From Nonomuraea soli (GTDB lineage Bacteria > Actinomycetota > Actinomycetes > Streptosporangiales > Streptosporangiaceae): 64,000 bases of DNA. The position numbers and the translations under genes are program-made. Numbering within the stretch: the first letter of the stretch is position 1; each line of letters starts with the position of its first letter. The stretch is from the NCBI RefSeq assembly GCF_013761175.1, contig NZ_JACDUR010000003.1, forward strand, positions 62,001 through 126,000, in the 5' to 3' direction. The notes under the pieces are model-generated. The model was given only the letters and a program-made list of their open reading frames with translations. It was not told the origin of the DNA and ran no database searches. Shown piece by piece: positions 21,664-29,811 of this stretch.

Positions 21664-22595
21664 TGCAGGGCCGTACTCATGGAGAGCGTCGCCTCCAGCG
21701 CCCGCATGCGTGCCGCGGCCAGCTCCACGACCGCGCGGGTGGCGGGCGACAGCTCACCCACCGGCCGGTGCACGATGACGAACTCCTCGACCATGGCGGG
21801 CTCCAGTGGAGCCCAGTACAGCCGTCCTGGAACCCGCCCGGCCAGCCGGTGCAGCACTCCGCGCAGGCTCACCGTGTCGGCCAGTCCCGTCGCCGCCACC
21901 TGCAGCGCCATCTCGGCGTTGTCGACCTCGACGCGCGGGCTCAGCACCTGTCCGGCGTCGGCCAGGCGGCGTGCCAGCAGTTGCCGGGTGGAGTCCTCCT
22001 TGCGCCAGCTCACGTCGGGCAGCACCAGCGAGGCGGCGGCCAGCAGCTCGGCGGTGACGGGCCGCCGCACCCGCTCGGGGTCGGCGCTGACGTAGATGAG
22101 CTGGTCGTGCATGGTCATGTTGACGACGAGGCCGTCGTAGCCGGGCGGCCGGGCGATCAGCGCCGCCTCCAGCTCGCCCCGCCGCAGCCGCTCCAGGGCC
22201 GCCGCCGAGTTCTGCCCGAACAGTTCCAGCCGCACCCCCGGATACCGTTCGAGCACGTCGGACACCAGCTCGACGCCCAGGTAGTAGTGGGCGATGTTGA
22301 ACATGCCGAACCGCACGGTCCCGGTGAGCACGTCGCGCACCGAGCGGACGGCGCGCACACCTTCCTCGACGGAGGCCAGGGCGGCGACCGCGTGCGGCCG
22401 CAGGGCCGTCGCGGCCTCCGTCGCCACCACCCCGCGCCCCGCCCGCTGGAACAGCGGGGTGCCGAGGTGTTGCTCCAGCAGCCGCACCTGGTCGGCGATC
22501 GACGGCTGGGCGTAGCCGAGCGCGGCCGCGGCGGCCGTGAACGAGCCGTGTTCGAGCGTCGCCAGGAAGCAGCGCAGCTGATGGAGGGAAACCAC
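21651..22595 (-). CDS. LysR-family transcriptional regulator
   Basis: A 314-residue regulator starting at the GTG at 22595, five bases after AGGAG; the frame stays open far upstream but that part is antisense to the secreted-protein gene. Winged helix at residues 1-60: SLHQLRCFLATLEHGSFTAA, AAALGYAQPSIADQVRLLEQ, LFQRAGRGVVATEAA. The effector-binding domain (90-300) has GTVRFGMFNIAHYYLGVELV and ELEAALIARPPGYDGLVVNM. The exported protein at 22768 is divergent from it and is the nearest possible target. Confidence 0.92.
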   Translation of the reverse strand: MVSLHQLRCFLATLEHGSFTAAAAALGYAQPSIADQVRLLEQHLGTPLFQRAGRGVVATEAATALRPHAVAALASVEEGVRAVRSVRDVLTGTVRFGMFNIAHYYLGVELVSDVLERYPGVRLELFGQNSAAALERLRRGELEAALIARPPGYDGLVVNMTMHDQLIYVSADPERVRRPVTAELLAAASLVLPDVSWRKEDSTRQLLARRLADAGQVLSPRVEVDNAEMALQVAATGLADTVSLRGVLHRLAGRVPGRLYWAPLEPAMVEEFVIVHRPVGELSPATRAVVELAAARMRALEATLSMSTALHQAG

Positions 22596-22767
22596 GGGAA
22601 CTCCTGTGCTGTGCCGGGGATCGTCAAGCCAAGGGGACGGAGGGGGACCCGACCGCTGGGTCCGCCCCGCGACACGGTAAGGACTACGCCAAGCCGCGCG
22701 GCGCCCTCCGGGACCCCCACTAGCTTCTCGTTCGTCAGATCGCCGAACACGATCAGGGGGACGTGCA

Positions 22768-23436
22768 GTGAAACTTCGTAGCATCCTTGCAGTTGCCGCG
22801 TTGACGGCGGGAGTGACCTGGATGGCCGCCGGGCCCGCCGCGGCCGCCGAGAACGACTGCAAGAAGAAGGGCGGCGTGCTCAGGTCGACCAGTTCCATGG
22901 TCTCGGTCTGCGACAACGTCGCCGGGCTGGCGGCCGCGGGCGGGTACGGCTGGCGCATGAACGTGCCGGACGACAACGCCGTGATGGGGACGGCGGAGGA
23001 ACTGGCGATGCGGGCGGGCCTGCCTGGCCTGTCGAGGGCGTCGGCGGTGCTGAGCCTGGCCGACCTGGCGGGTGTCGCGGCGGGCGCGGGGGTGCCCGCG
23101 GTGCCGGCGAGGGTGCCCGCGGGCCTGGAGAGCGTGTCGCAGGTGGCCGAGCTTCCTGACCTGCCGGGCCTGCCTTCGGAGCCGGTCAGCGCGCTGCCGC
23201 AGCCGCTCGACAAGCGGCCGGCGCTGCCCGCGCTGCCGGACGCCTCCGGGGCGACCTCGCTCAAGCCTCCGATGGAGCTGATCGAGCCGGTCACCGGCGT
23301 CAAGCGGCAGGTCGAGGGGACCGTGACCGGGACCGTGCCGCAGGTGCCCGACGTGGCCGGCCACGTGCCGCTGACCGAGCCGAAGGCCGTGGAGGACCTG
23401 ACCGGCCTGCTCGACGGTCTCGACCTCGGCAAGTAG
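22768..23436 (+). CDS. secreted protein of unknown function
   Basis: A 222-residue exported protein with a GTG start. The Sec signal peptide (residues 1-28, [15 protein letters not shown]...AAGPAAAA) has a likely cleavage after AAA before ENDCKKKGG. Two cysteines, in NDCKKK and SVCDNVAG, may form a disulfide. The rest is low in complexity, rich in Ala, Leu, Pro and Val, with repeated LPDLPGLP / LPALPD-type stretches, and ends LLDGLDLGK. There is no sorting signal or transmembrane anchor, so it is probably released or wall-associated. The family is not recognised. A 42-base perfect palindrome follows as terminator. Confidence 0.75.
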   Translation: MKLRSILAVAALTAGVTWMAAGPAAAAENDCKKKGGVLRSTSSMVSVCDNVAGLAAAGGYGWRMNVPDDNAVMGTAEELAMRAGLPGLSRASAVLSLADLAGVAAGAGVPAVPARVPAGLESVSQVAELPDLPGLPSEPVSALPQPLDKRPALPALPDASGATSLKPPMELIEPVTGVKRQVEGTVTGTVPQVPDVAGHVPLTEPKAVEDLTGLLDGLDLGK

Positions 23437-23460
23437 CCGATACCGAGCCGACCGCGCGGC

Positions 23461-23502
23461 CATGAAGAAGGGGGACCCCGGCCGGGGTCCCCCTTCTTCA
23501 TG
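23461..23502. terminator. perfect 42-base palindrome, bidirectional terminator
   Basis: CATGAAGAAGGGGGACCCCGG followed by its exact reverse complement: a 21-base-pair arm with no spacer. It lies between convergent genes and includes the last bases of the minus-strand gene ending at 23498. Arms end in AAGAAG/CTTCTTC rather than a long T-tract. Confidence 0.8.
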
Positions 23503-24070
23503 AGATCAGGGCGTCGAGCTCGTCCTCCGGCAGCCCCAGATCGAGCCGGATCCGGTAGCGCGTGCGCAGCATGGCCACGTGTTCCGGATCGTCGTCGTCG
23601 CAGGCCAGCACCGCCTGGGTGGCCCACTCGTGTCCGGTGGTCAGGTCGCCGTAGGCGGCGAGGGTCTCGGCGATGCTGTGCGCTGTCACAGCGTTCACCT
23701 CGCCCTCCGCCTGAAGCGTCGCGATCACTTCGCGCGCCTCGCCTGGCCGTTCGAGCTCGAACAGCGTGTCGGCGATGCCGGCTCTGGGGTCGATGCCTGC
23801 TTCTCCACCGTCGTCGACGGCCCGCTGGTAACAGTCGAGAGCTCGCGCCGGCTGTCCGGCCGCCCGCCACTCCTCCGCGGCCAGGACGAGAATCGCCGCC
23901 CTGGAGACGTCACCGGAGTTGTAGGTCAGCGCGAGATCGTCGAGTCTCCTGGCCAGAGAGCCGTGGTCGTCGGCCAGCAGGGCCTGCTCGAGCAGGCGAT
24001 CAAGGTGCTCACGGGTCACATGCGCCACACCGCCGAGACTACCGAGCGACCCGCGATCCTGACTGGCCAT
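23498..24070 (-). CDS. TPR-like helical-repeat protein
   Basis: A 190-residue all-helical protein with tetratricopeptide-like repeats: LARRLDDLALTYNSGDVSRAAILVLAAEEW, AARALDCYQRAVDDGGEAGID, ADTLFELERPGEAREVIATLQ, SIAETLAAYGDLTTGHEWATQ. The ATG at 24070 (MASQDRGSL) is chosen; the longer frame to 24199 reads poorly. A GTG 18 codons further in (VAHVTREHL) is another option. Such proteins mediate protein contacts and are common near regulators or SEC-C motif proteins. The specific role is unknown. Confidence 0.7.
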   Translation of the reverse strand: MASQDRGSLGSLGGVAHVTREHLDRLLEQALLADDHGSLARRLDDLALTYNSGDVSRAAILVLAAEEWRAAGQPARALDCYQRAVDDGGEAGIDPRAGIADTLFELERPGEAREVIATLQAEGEVNAVTAHSIAETLAAYGDLTTGHEWATQAVLACDDDDPEHVAMLRTRYRIRLDLGLPEDELDALIS

Positions 24071-24188
24071 TGGCGATGTACGGCTCTGCCTAGGTTTGGC
24101 AACGTTTTGTGCAACGCTGTTCACCCTCCGCGTGTCATCCCAGGCCGCCGGGCATAAAGCCCTCGCATGACCGCGACCGGAGGGAGCA

Positions 24189-24524
24189 GTGATGGGCAAG
24201 CAGCTGACCTTCTCCCTGGCCTGTGCGGCGGTGCTGGCCGCTGCCGTGGTGCCCGGTACGGCCGGCTACCTGTCGGCCCGACTGGAATCCGTGGAAGCAG
24301 CCGAGCATCAACTGCGCTCGCTGGAGTTGCGCCTGCAGCGTGGTCAGGCCTCGATGACGAGGACGATTTCCTGGCCGCAGCCGTGCGAGATGGCCTCGCC
24401 GCTGCCCACGGTGCCGCCCGCTGCGGCGTTCGTGCCCGCCCCGGAGTTCAAGCCGAAGAAGCGGGCACACCAACCGATCATCCCCGAAAGGGGCTCAGCT
24501 GCCGGGGCAGAAACCCGCGAATGA
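24189..24524 (+). CDS. small membrane-anchored or exported protein
   Basis: A 111-residue protein starting GTG ATG at 24189/24192 behind GGAGGGAG. Residues 5-29 form a signal-anchor or signal peptide (LTFSLACAAVLAAAVVPGTAGYL). A helical segment follows (ARLESVEAAEHQLRSLELRL), then a Pro-rich basic tail with KPKKRAHQP. Family not recognised. Its last 47 bases overlap the convergent TetR gene. Confidence 0.55.
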   Translation: MMGKQLTFSLACAAVLAAAVVPGTAGYLSARLESVEAAEHQLRSLELRLQRGQASMTRTISWPQPCEMASPLPTVPPAAAFVPAPEFKPKKRAHQPIIPERGSAAGAETRE

Positions 24525-25146
24525 GCTGTTTGGCCGCGCCGATGATCTCGGGGTCACCCTCGGGGTCGCGGCGGAAGGCCAGTTTCAATACGGCGTCGCC
24601 GGCCTCGACCGACACCAGGATCGCCACGTCGAGCTCGTGGCTGTCGGCCAGGCCGTACTCCTTGAGCAGCAGGCCGCGTAGCCGTCCGGCGATCACGGTG
24701 TTGTTGTCGGAGTCGCTGTCGAGCAGGTTCAGGTCGACCACGTCGCCGAAGTGCAGGCTCTTGAAGCCGGGCACGGTGCGGTGCATGTCGACGTAGACGT
24801 CGATGATCGCGTCCACCGCGTCCCACCAGCCGCGGAATTCCTCTTCCAGGAAGCGGGCGCCGATGCGGGAGACGAACTGCTCGACGTTGCGCCTGGTCAC
24901 CTCCTGGGTGATGGCGCGCTTGTCGGGGAAGAACTGGTAAACCGACCCGATGGCGACGCCCGCGCGCTCGGCTATGCGCGTGGTGGACAGCGCCTCGTAA
25001 CCGATCTCGTCCAGGAGCGCGGCGCAGGCGTCGAGCATGCGCTCGACCCTGCGGGCGCTACGGCGCTGAGTCGGCTGGCGACGCAGCGGAGTCGGATCGT
25101 CACAGTCGTCATGACCGTTCTGGGGGATGGACACGAGACCCATCAT
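24478..25146 (-). CDS. TetR-family transcriptional regulator
   Basis: A 222-residue regulator. The N-terminal helix-turn-helix is RRSARRVERMLDACAALLDEIGYEALSTTRIAERAGVAIGSVYQFFPDKRAITQEV (residues 26-81), a textbook TetR DNA-binding domain. The C-terminal ligand/dimer domain has EEFRGWWDAVDAIIDVYVDM. It lies 20 bases behind the EphD-like gene, so it probably closes a capA-ephD-tetR operon and may control it. ATG at 25146, with a second ATG three bases later. Confidence 0.93.
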   Translation of the reverse strand: MMGLVSIPQNGHDDCDDPTPLRRQPTQRRSARRVERMLDACAALLDEIGYEALSTTRIAERAGVAIGSVYQFFPDKRAITQEVTRRNVEQFVSRIGARFLEEEFRGWWDAVDAIIDVYVDMHRTVPGFKSLHFGDVVDLNLLDSDSDNNTVIAGRLRGLLLKEYGLADSHELDVAILVSVEAGDAVLKLAFRRDPEGDPEIIGAAKQLIRGFLPRQLSPFRG

Positions 25147-25166
25147 CCCCCGATCTGGTCACCAAT

Positions 25167-26867
25167 TCACGGATTTCTCAGTACACGCGCAAGTGCGCGC
25201 ATCGCTCCCGGCGAGATCCGCGACAGCGTATAGCCGATCTTGCCTTCGGCGTTGACGGGGACGACCGCCTCGTTGCGGTGGACAGCACGCAGGATGTGGG
25301 CGGCGACCCTCTCGGGTGGATACGAGCGGCGCTCCAGGGCCTTTACGGCAGGCCTCCGGTCCAGGGCGCCCACGAAGACGGCGTTCCTGGCGATGTTGGT
25401 GGAGACGAATCCCGGGCAGATCGCGCTCACGCCGATGCCGTGACCCGCCAGCTCGGCCCGCAGCACGTCGCTGAGCGACTTCACCGCCGCCTTGGAGACC
25501 GAGTAGGCGGGCAGCAGCCGCGAGGGCGCGAACGCGGCCAGCGAGGCGATGTTGACGATGTGCCCGCCCTCGCCGCGCTCGACCATCTGCTTGGCGAACA
25601 GGCGGCAGCCGTGGACGACGCCCCACAGGTTGACGTCGATGATGCGGTGCCAGTCGTCGAGGGAGTGCTCCAGGATCGGTCCGGCGACCGCGACGCCGGC
25701 GTTGTTGACGACGACGTCGGGCACGCCGTGGTGCTCGCGGACCCAGCCGGCGAAATCCTCCATCCGGCTCGCGTCGGACACGTCGAGCTCGTACGACACC
25801 GCGGCGACCGGGTAGGCCCGTTCGATGCCCTCGGCCGTCTCGGCGGCGGCCTTGCGGTCGAGGTCGGCGCAGATCACGTCGGCGCCGTGCGCGGCGAAGG
25901 CCCGTGCCGTGGCACGCCCGATGCCGCTGCCCGCCCCCGTGATCACCACCAGGGTGTCCCTGTACGGCTTGCGCGCGTCGTCGCGCCGCGCCCGCCTGAG
26001 CTCGCGGGCCGGCCGTTCCCCCTCGATCGCCAGCACGAACTCGCCGACCATGCGCGCGATCACGTCGGGGTGGCTGCGCTGTACCCAGTGACCTGCGGCC
26101 ACCTTGCGATGCCAGAACTCCGGCGCCCACTGCTCCAGCGAGGCCAGCAGCCTGGGCGAGACGTAGATGTCGCCGGTCGCCTCGATGAGCTGCACGGGCA
26201 CGTGGACACCCGGGTCCAGCGGCCTGCTCAGGCGGCCGAACATGTTCTGCCGGTAGAGCTGGAGCCCGTTGCTCGCGTCGGCGGGCAGGGTCCGCGCCGG
26301 GTGTCCCGGACGCGGCGGCGTGTCGCCGACCAGGTTCATCGAGCCGTCGAGGAGCCTGCGCGAGAGCACCTTCCAGACGAGCTCGGGCACGACGGGGATC
26401 CGGAAGGCGCCGATGTACCAGGAGCGGGCCAGCTGGCCGAGAGCGGCGCGGCGCGTGCCGTACCGCATGAAGTGGGCCGCCTGGTCGAGGCCGGGGCCGC
26501 CGATCGTGGTGAACGACGCGACGCGCTCGGCGACGGCGGGGCGGCCGATCGCCTCCCAGCCCTGGATCGAGCCCCAGTCGTGGCCGACGAGGTGGACCAG
26601 CGGCTTGCCGATCGCGTCGAGGACGGCGGTGAGGTCGGCGGCGAGATGGTCGAAGGTGTAGTGGCGGCGGTCCGCCGGAGCGGTGGACTCGCCCGCGCCG
26701 CGCACGTCGTAGCGAACGACGTGGAAACGGCCGCGCAGGCGCTCCGCCACCTCGTCCCAGACCCGGCGCGTGTCGGGGTAGCCGTGGATCAGCAGGATCG
26801 TGGGGCGAGCGGGGTCGCCCTCCTCTTGCAGCGCGAGCCGTACGTCACCAGAGGTTATGGGACCCAT
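25167..26867 (-). CDS. EphD-like fusion: alpha/beta hydrolase plus short-chain dehydrogenase
   Basis: A 566-residue two-domain enzyme. Residues 1-285 are an alpha/beta hydrolase of epoxide-hydrolase type: oxyanion HGYPDTRRVW, nucleophile GHDWGS (Asp), and a C-terminal GHWVQRSHPD histidine. Residues 300-566 are a classical SDR: VVITGAGSGIGRATARAFA (NAD(P) loop), VVNNAGVAVAG, and the YSVSKAAVK catalytic Tyr/Lys. The same fusion is known as EphD in Mycobacterium tuberculosis (592 residues), where it acts on epoxide-type mycolic acids. This organism type lacks or has few mycolates, so the substrate is probably another epoxidised or hydroxylated lipid. Operon with the CapA-like gene upstream and TetR downstream. 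Confidence 0.88.
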   Translation of the reverse strand: MGPITSGDVRLALQEEGDPARPTILLIHGYPDTRRVWDEVAERLRGRFHVVRYDVRGAGESTAPADRRHYTFDHLAADLTAVLDAIGKPLVHLVGHDWGSIQGWEAIGRPAVAERVASFTTIGGPGLDQAAHFMRYGTRRAALGQLARSWYIGAFRIPVVPELVWKVLSRRLLDGSMNLVGDTPPRPGHPARTLPADASNGLQLYRQNMFGRLSRPLDPGVHVPVQLIEATGDIYVSPRLLASLEQWAPEFWHRKVAAGHWVQRSHPDVIARMVGEFVLAIEGERPARELRRARRDDARKPYRDTLVVITGAGSGIGRATARAFAAHGADVICADLDRKAAAETAEGIERAYPVAAVSYELDVSDASRMEDFAGWVREHHGVPDVVVNNAGVAVAGPILEHSLDDWHRIIDVNLWGVVHGCRLFAKQMVERGEGGHIVNIASLAAFAPSRLLPAYSVSKAAVKSLSDVLRAELAGHGIGVSAICPGFVSTNIARNAVFVGALDRRPAVKALERRSYPPERVAAHILRAVHRNEAVVPVNAEGKIGYTLSRISPGAMRALARVLRNP

Positions 26868-26876
26868 GGTCCACCA

Positions 26877-27956
26877 TTAAGGTTTGGCGGACAGCCCGGC
26901 GCAAGAGCGGAGCGACTTCCAGTCGGCGATCGCCTGCCTGGCGGCGGCGCCCCTCAGCGGCACCGGAAGGCCGGGAGCCTGGATCGTGGCGGGGGTCCAG
27001 ACGTCCTTCACGACCTTGCGCCCGTCGATGGTCAGCGTCAGCACGCCGGTCTTGCCGGTGACGGGGCCCCAGTTGTAGAAGACGAAGTTGCCCAGGCCGT
27101 AGTTGACGTAGGCCTTGCCCAGGTAGCCGCTGCCGAGCAGCTGGTGGGCGTGCCCGCCGACGATCACGTCGGCGCCCGCCCTGGCCAGCTTGGGCGCCAG
27201 CGACGACTGCGCGGGATTCGGGCAGGCCTGCAACTCGGTGCCCCAGTGCAGGAAGACGACCACGGTATCGGAGTTCTTGCGCGCCTCGCGCACCGCCTGG
27301 ATCAGCCGCGCCTCGTTCTTCGCGCTGGCCAGCCCCGCCTTGCCCGGTCCTGCCGTCCACGACTGGATGAACTCCGCGTCGAGCACCTGGGTGGCGCCGA
27401 TGACGGCCACCCTGTGACCGTTGACGGTGGCGCGGAACGGCTTGTACGCCTCGTCGTCGTCCTTGCCGACGCCGATGACGGGAAACTTGCTCCTCTTGAT
27501 CGAGGCGAGCGTGTCGCGCAGGCCGCTCTCCATGTAGTCCATGCCGTGGTTGTTGGCCAGCGAGGCCACGTCGACCCCGGCCGCCTTGAGCGCGGTGAGC
27601 GCGCTGGCCGGGGCCCGGAAGGTGTACTGCTTGCCCGGCGCGGGCGTTCCGCCCGTCGTGATCGCGGTCTCCAGGTTGACGACCGCCAGGTCGGCCCTCG
27701 ACAGGACTCGGGAGATGGGCCCGAGCGCGGTCTTCGGGTTGTTCAGCCGCCCGCGCAGAGCACCTTCGAAGTGGATGTCGCCGCCGAAGGCGATGGTGAA
27801 CGGCTGTCGTTCGGCGGCGGTCTTCTGCTCGATCGGGCCGATGGTGGGAGTGCCGCCGGTGAGGGTGGTCTCCGGCTCGGATTTGGCCGCGGAGCAAGCG
27901 GCAAGCGTGAGGGCGACGGCCAGCGTCGTCGTCGCGAACGCGCGGGGGCTTCTCAT
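26877..27956 (-). CDS. CapA-family lipoprotein (metallophosphatase fold)
   Basis: A 359-residue exported protein. A lipoprotein signal peptide ends LTLAACSAAK with a good lipobox (LAAC, Cys21). The domain matches poly-gamma-glutamate synthesis protein CapA: FTIAFGGDIHFEGAL (first metal ligands D, H), VVNLETAIT, VASLANNHGMDYMESGLRDTLA (NHxxD), GATQVLD, VVVFLHWGTELQ, GADVIVGGHAHQLLG (GGHxH) and NYGLGNFVF. CapA proteins are calcineurin-like hydrolases linked to cell-surface polymers. No capBC genes are here, so a role as a surface hydrolase is more likely. First gene of the capA-ephD-tetR unit, with only nine bases to ephD. Confidence 0.88.
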   Translation of the reverse strand: MRSPRAFATTTLAVALTLAACSAAKSEPETTLTGGTPTIGPIEQKTAAERQPFTIAFGGDIHFEGALRGRLNNPKTALGPISRVLSRADLAVVNLETAITTGGTPAPGKQYTFRAPASALTALKAAGVDVASLANNHGMDYMESGLRDTLASIKRSKFPVIGVGKDDDEAYKPFRATVNGHRVAVIGATQVLDAEFIQSWTAGPGKAGLASAKNEARLIQAVREARKNSDTVVVFLHWGTELQACPNPAQSSLAPKLARAGADVIVGGHAHQLLGSGYLGKAYVNYGLGNFVFYNWGPVTGKTGVLTLTIDGRKVVKDVWTPATIQAPGLPVPLRGAAARQAIADWKSLRSCAGLSAKP

Positions 27957-28067
27957 CGAGGGGGCACTTCCGGGTCGGGGGCCTAGGGGACAGCATTGAG
28001 CATGCCAGAGTGGGCCACCTGTGTCGTTACATGCACCTCATGGCGAACATTCGGGATCTCCAAGATG

Positions 28068-28096
28068 TCGGCCCACACGCGAGCGGTGTGGGCCGA
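28068..28096. terminator. hairpin downstream of the DUF397 gene
   Basis: Perfect 11-base stem TCGGCCCACAC/GTGTGGGCCGA with a 7-base loop, 6 bases after the DUF397 stop on the minus strand. No T-tract follows. Confidence 0.6.
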
Positions 28097-28101
28097 TGAA
28101 C

Positions 28102-28299
28102 TCACACCAGGTCGAACTCCCCGTCGCGCACCCCGGCGACGAAGCTCTCCCACTCCTCGGGAGTAAACACCAGGACAGGCCCATCGTCCTGCTTGCTATC
28201 CCGTAGCGCGACGTTGCCGTTGGCAAGCTCCGCAAATTCGACGCACGAGGAGTTACCGCTGCAACGCTGGCTCTTGCGCCAGTCGGTCTTGAGAATCAC
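28102..28299 (-). CDS. DUF397 protein
   Basis: A 65-residue protein with the standard DUF397 pattern: WRKSQRCSGNSSCVEFAEL, then VALRDSKQDDGPVLVFTPEEWESFVAGVRDGEF. In actinomycetes DUF397 proteins are paired with XRE regulators of the DUF5753 type. The Scr1/Scr2-like pairs have been described as toxin-antitoxin-like or developmental regulators (bldB/whiJ-associated). It lies 64 bases downstream of its XRE partner on the same strand. Confidence 0.92.
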   Translation of the reverse strand: MILKTDWRKSQRCSGNSSCVEFAELANGNVALRDSKQDDGPVLVFTPEEWESFVAGVRDGEFDLV

Positions 28300-28363
28300 G
28301 ATCGTTCCCTATCTGGAAGAGGCGTGGCACAGCCCCATTGCCGTGACCATCACCTCGGGGCGG

Positions 28364-29224
28364 TCACCGCCACATTTCGAGCTTGAGCTTGATCAGATTC
28401 CGGCTGGCTTCCTCCGACAGGGCGGTCGCCCTGAGGTGCTCGAAGGCGAGCTCGTAGACGGCGACAAGCTCTGGACCTTCGACGAAGCGGGCCGCCATCA
28501 GCGACTCCAAGTAGACCGCATCGTCGAGATCGTTGAATATCAGATGGACGAATGCTCCCGTGTTGACGGGATGCTTGCCGTCCAGCGACAGGACCTGCAC
28601 GCTCACGTGCGGAAGCAGAGACTGCTCCAGCAAGTATTCGAGCTGCTCACGCATGACCTTCGGCGTGCCGAACTGGCGGATCAGCACTGACTCGTCGAGC
28701 ACCATCTGCAGCTGCGGCGGGTCGGGCGACTTCAAAAGTCGCTGCTGTCGGTCCATTCTGGCTTCCACCCGGCTCCTGACCCCTCCTTGAGTCAGGCGCG
28801 CGATCGCACGGGTGGACTGGATGACCTCCCGCGCGTAGTCCTCGGTTTGCAGCAGACCTGGCACCAGCTGGGGTTCCCAGCCGCGGTGCTCGATGGCCTC
28901 CGCTTCCAGCCCCAGAAAAGTGATGAACTCCTGGGGCAGGGCGTCTCCATACTCCTCCCACCAGCCCTGCTCGTCGGCGTCGCGCAGCAAGCTCAGGAGC
29001 TCGCCGAGCTTGTCGTCGTTGAGCTCGAACAGTTCGGCCAATGCCTCAATGTCATCAGCACTCGGCATGGTGGTGGAGGATTCGATGCGACTCACCTTGC
29101 TCGCCGACCAGCGAAGAGACTTGGCGACGTCACGACCGGTCATCTTGCGCCGCTCGCGGAGCGTGCGCAACTCCTGTCCCAGCAGAAGCCGGCGGACAGT
29201 GGGGCTGGGTGGTTTGCGTGACAC
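28364..29224 (-). CDS. XRE-family regulator with DUF5753 domain (Scr1 type)
   Basis: A 286-residue regulator. The N-terminal helix-turn-helix is LRTLRERRKMTGRDVAKSLRWSASKVSRIESSTTMPSADDIEALAELF (residues 17-64). The C-terminal DUF5753 domain has LEAEAIEHRGWEPQLVPGLLQTEDYAREVI, MVLDESVLIRQFGTPKVMREQL, VQVLSLDGKHPVNTGAFVHL and FEHLRATALSEEASRNLI. Partner of the DUF397 gene downstream. Such pairs occur in many copies per actinomycete genome. The palindrome GTGCAAGTTGCAC upstream (29269-29281) is a candidate autoregulatory operator. Confidence 0.92.
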   Translation of the reverse strand: MSRKPPSPTVRRLLLGQELRTLRERRKMTGRDVAKSLRWSASKVSRIESSTTMPSADDIEALAELFELNDDKLGELLSLLRDADEQGWWEEYGDALPQEFITFLGLEAEAIEHRGWEPQLVPGLLQTEDYAREVIQSTRAIARLTQGGVRSRVEARMDRQQRLLKSPDPPQLQMVLDESVLIRQFGTPKVMREQLEYLLEQSLLPHVSVQVLSLDGKHPVNTGAFVHLIFNDLDDAVYLESLMAARFVEGPELVAVYELAFEHLRATALSEEASRNLIKLKLEMWR

Positions 29225-29586
29225 CCGGGTAGCCCTTCATGAAGGTGGACCGTGCTCCACATCTTAGCGTGCAAGTTGCACGGCAACAGGAGGAGCAACA
29301 AACGAAGAAATGTAAATCTTCTATTGCTCGGCCTATTGCAGCGGCAGACCTCCGGAGAGACCATCCAGTCAGAGGCCGCAGAGGCCAGCACACCCGGCAA
29401 AGGCGCCGTTCCCGATATCCGCGAGATCCTCCGGGAGGCCCATCTGCCGAACACCTGCTCGCAAAAGAGCCGAGCCGCAGATTGATCCCCTGGCGCCGAG
29501 ACGGGCTGCCACCCACGGCGACCAGGCCATCAATCCACGGCCCGACAAGAAGTCCACCTTAAGTAATGCCGCGAAAGGGGTCTTCT
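29225..29586. other. 362-base AT-richer gap between XRE gene and element remnant
   Basis: Contains the 13-base palindrome GTGCAAGTTGCAC (29269-29281), a shorter inverted repeat GTGGA-n6-TCCAC (29245-29260), and a strong but orphan AGGAGGAG (29288-29295) followed by ATG TAA. No convincing gene follows that ribosome site. Base composition is clearly lower in G+C than the neighbours, so transfer or gene decay is plausible. Confidence 0.5.
29269..29281. promoter_or_regulatory. palindrome GTGCAAGTTGCAC, candidate operator
   Basis: Perfect 6+1+6 palindrome 45 bases upstream of the XRE/DUF5753 start, in the expected promoter zone. The cognate protein is presumed to be the XRE regulator itself; this is inference. 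Confidence 0.4.
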
Positions 29587-29811
29587 ATGTACTCACAAGG
29601 TACCAAGGGGCTCAGTCGAATCAAGACCCGAATCCGGGAACTCATCGCATGGGCGGATCGCGAACTTTGTCTGGAAGAGGATGAATTCGCCCACCGGCGT
29701 GGCTGGACCGTCACCAAGACCGGTTTCGGTGCCCGCGCCTACCGCGACCCGCGCTTCGACCAGCTGAAGGCTCGTCGAAGCGTAGCTCTGGTCGCTGAGG
29801 AGGTGTCCTGA
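29587..29811 (+). CDS. small protein, plasmid/element-type (74 aa)
   Basis: A 74-residue protein. The ATG at 29587 has AAAGGGG eight bases earlier; the frame's earlier ATG at 29566 is before that site. Sequence: basic helix GLSRIKTRIRELIAWADREL, acidic turn LEEDEFAHRRGWTV, then TKTGFGARAYRDPRFDQLKARR. The GWTV-x5-GFG-x3-YRDPRFD pattern is one I associate with small genes next to transfer proteins of actinomycete integrative elements; this is from memory and not certain. Its stop overlaps the next ATG (ATGTC after GTCCTGATG), so the two are coupled. Confidence 0.6.
   Translation: MYSQGTKGLSRIKTRIRELIAWADRELCLEEDEFAHRRGWTVTKTGFGARAYRDPRFDQLKARRSVALVAEEVS

Noticed and set aside
25278..27986. 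902-codon plus-strand frame opposite the ephD and capA genes.
   Set aside because: Antisense to two clearly recognisable enzymes; composition is typical of shadow frames.
29239..29562. Overlapping plus-strand frames of 107 and 77 codons in the gap before the 74-residue gene.
   Set aside because: The only good ribosome site (AGGAGGAG at 29288) is followed by ATG TAA, and neither frame has a matching start; kept only as possible decayed coding sequence.
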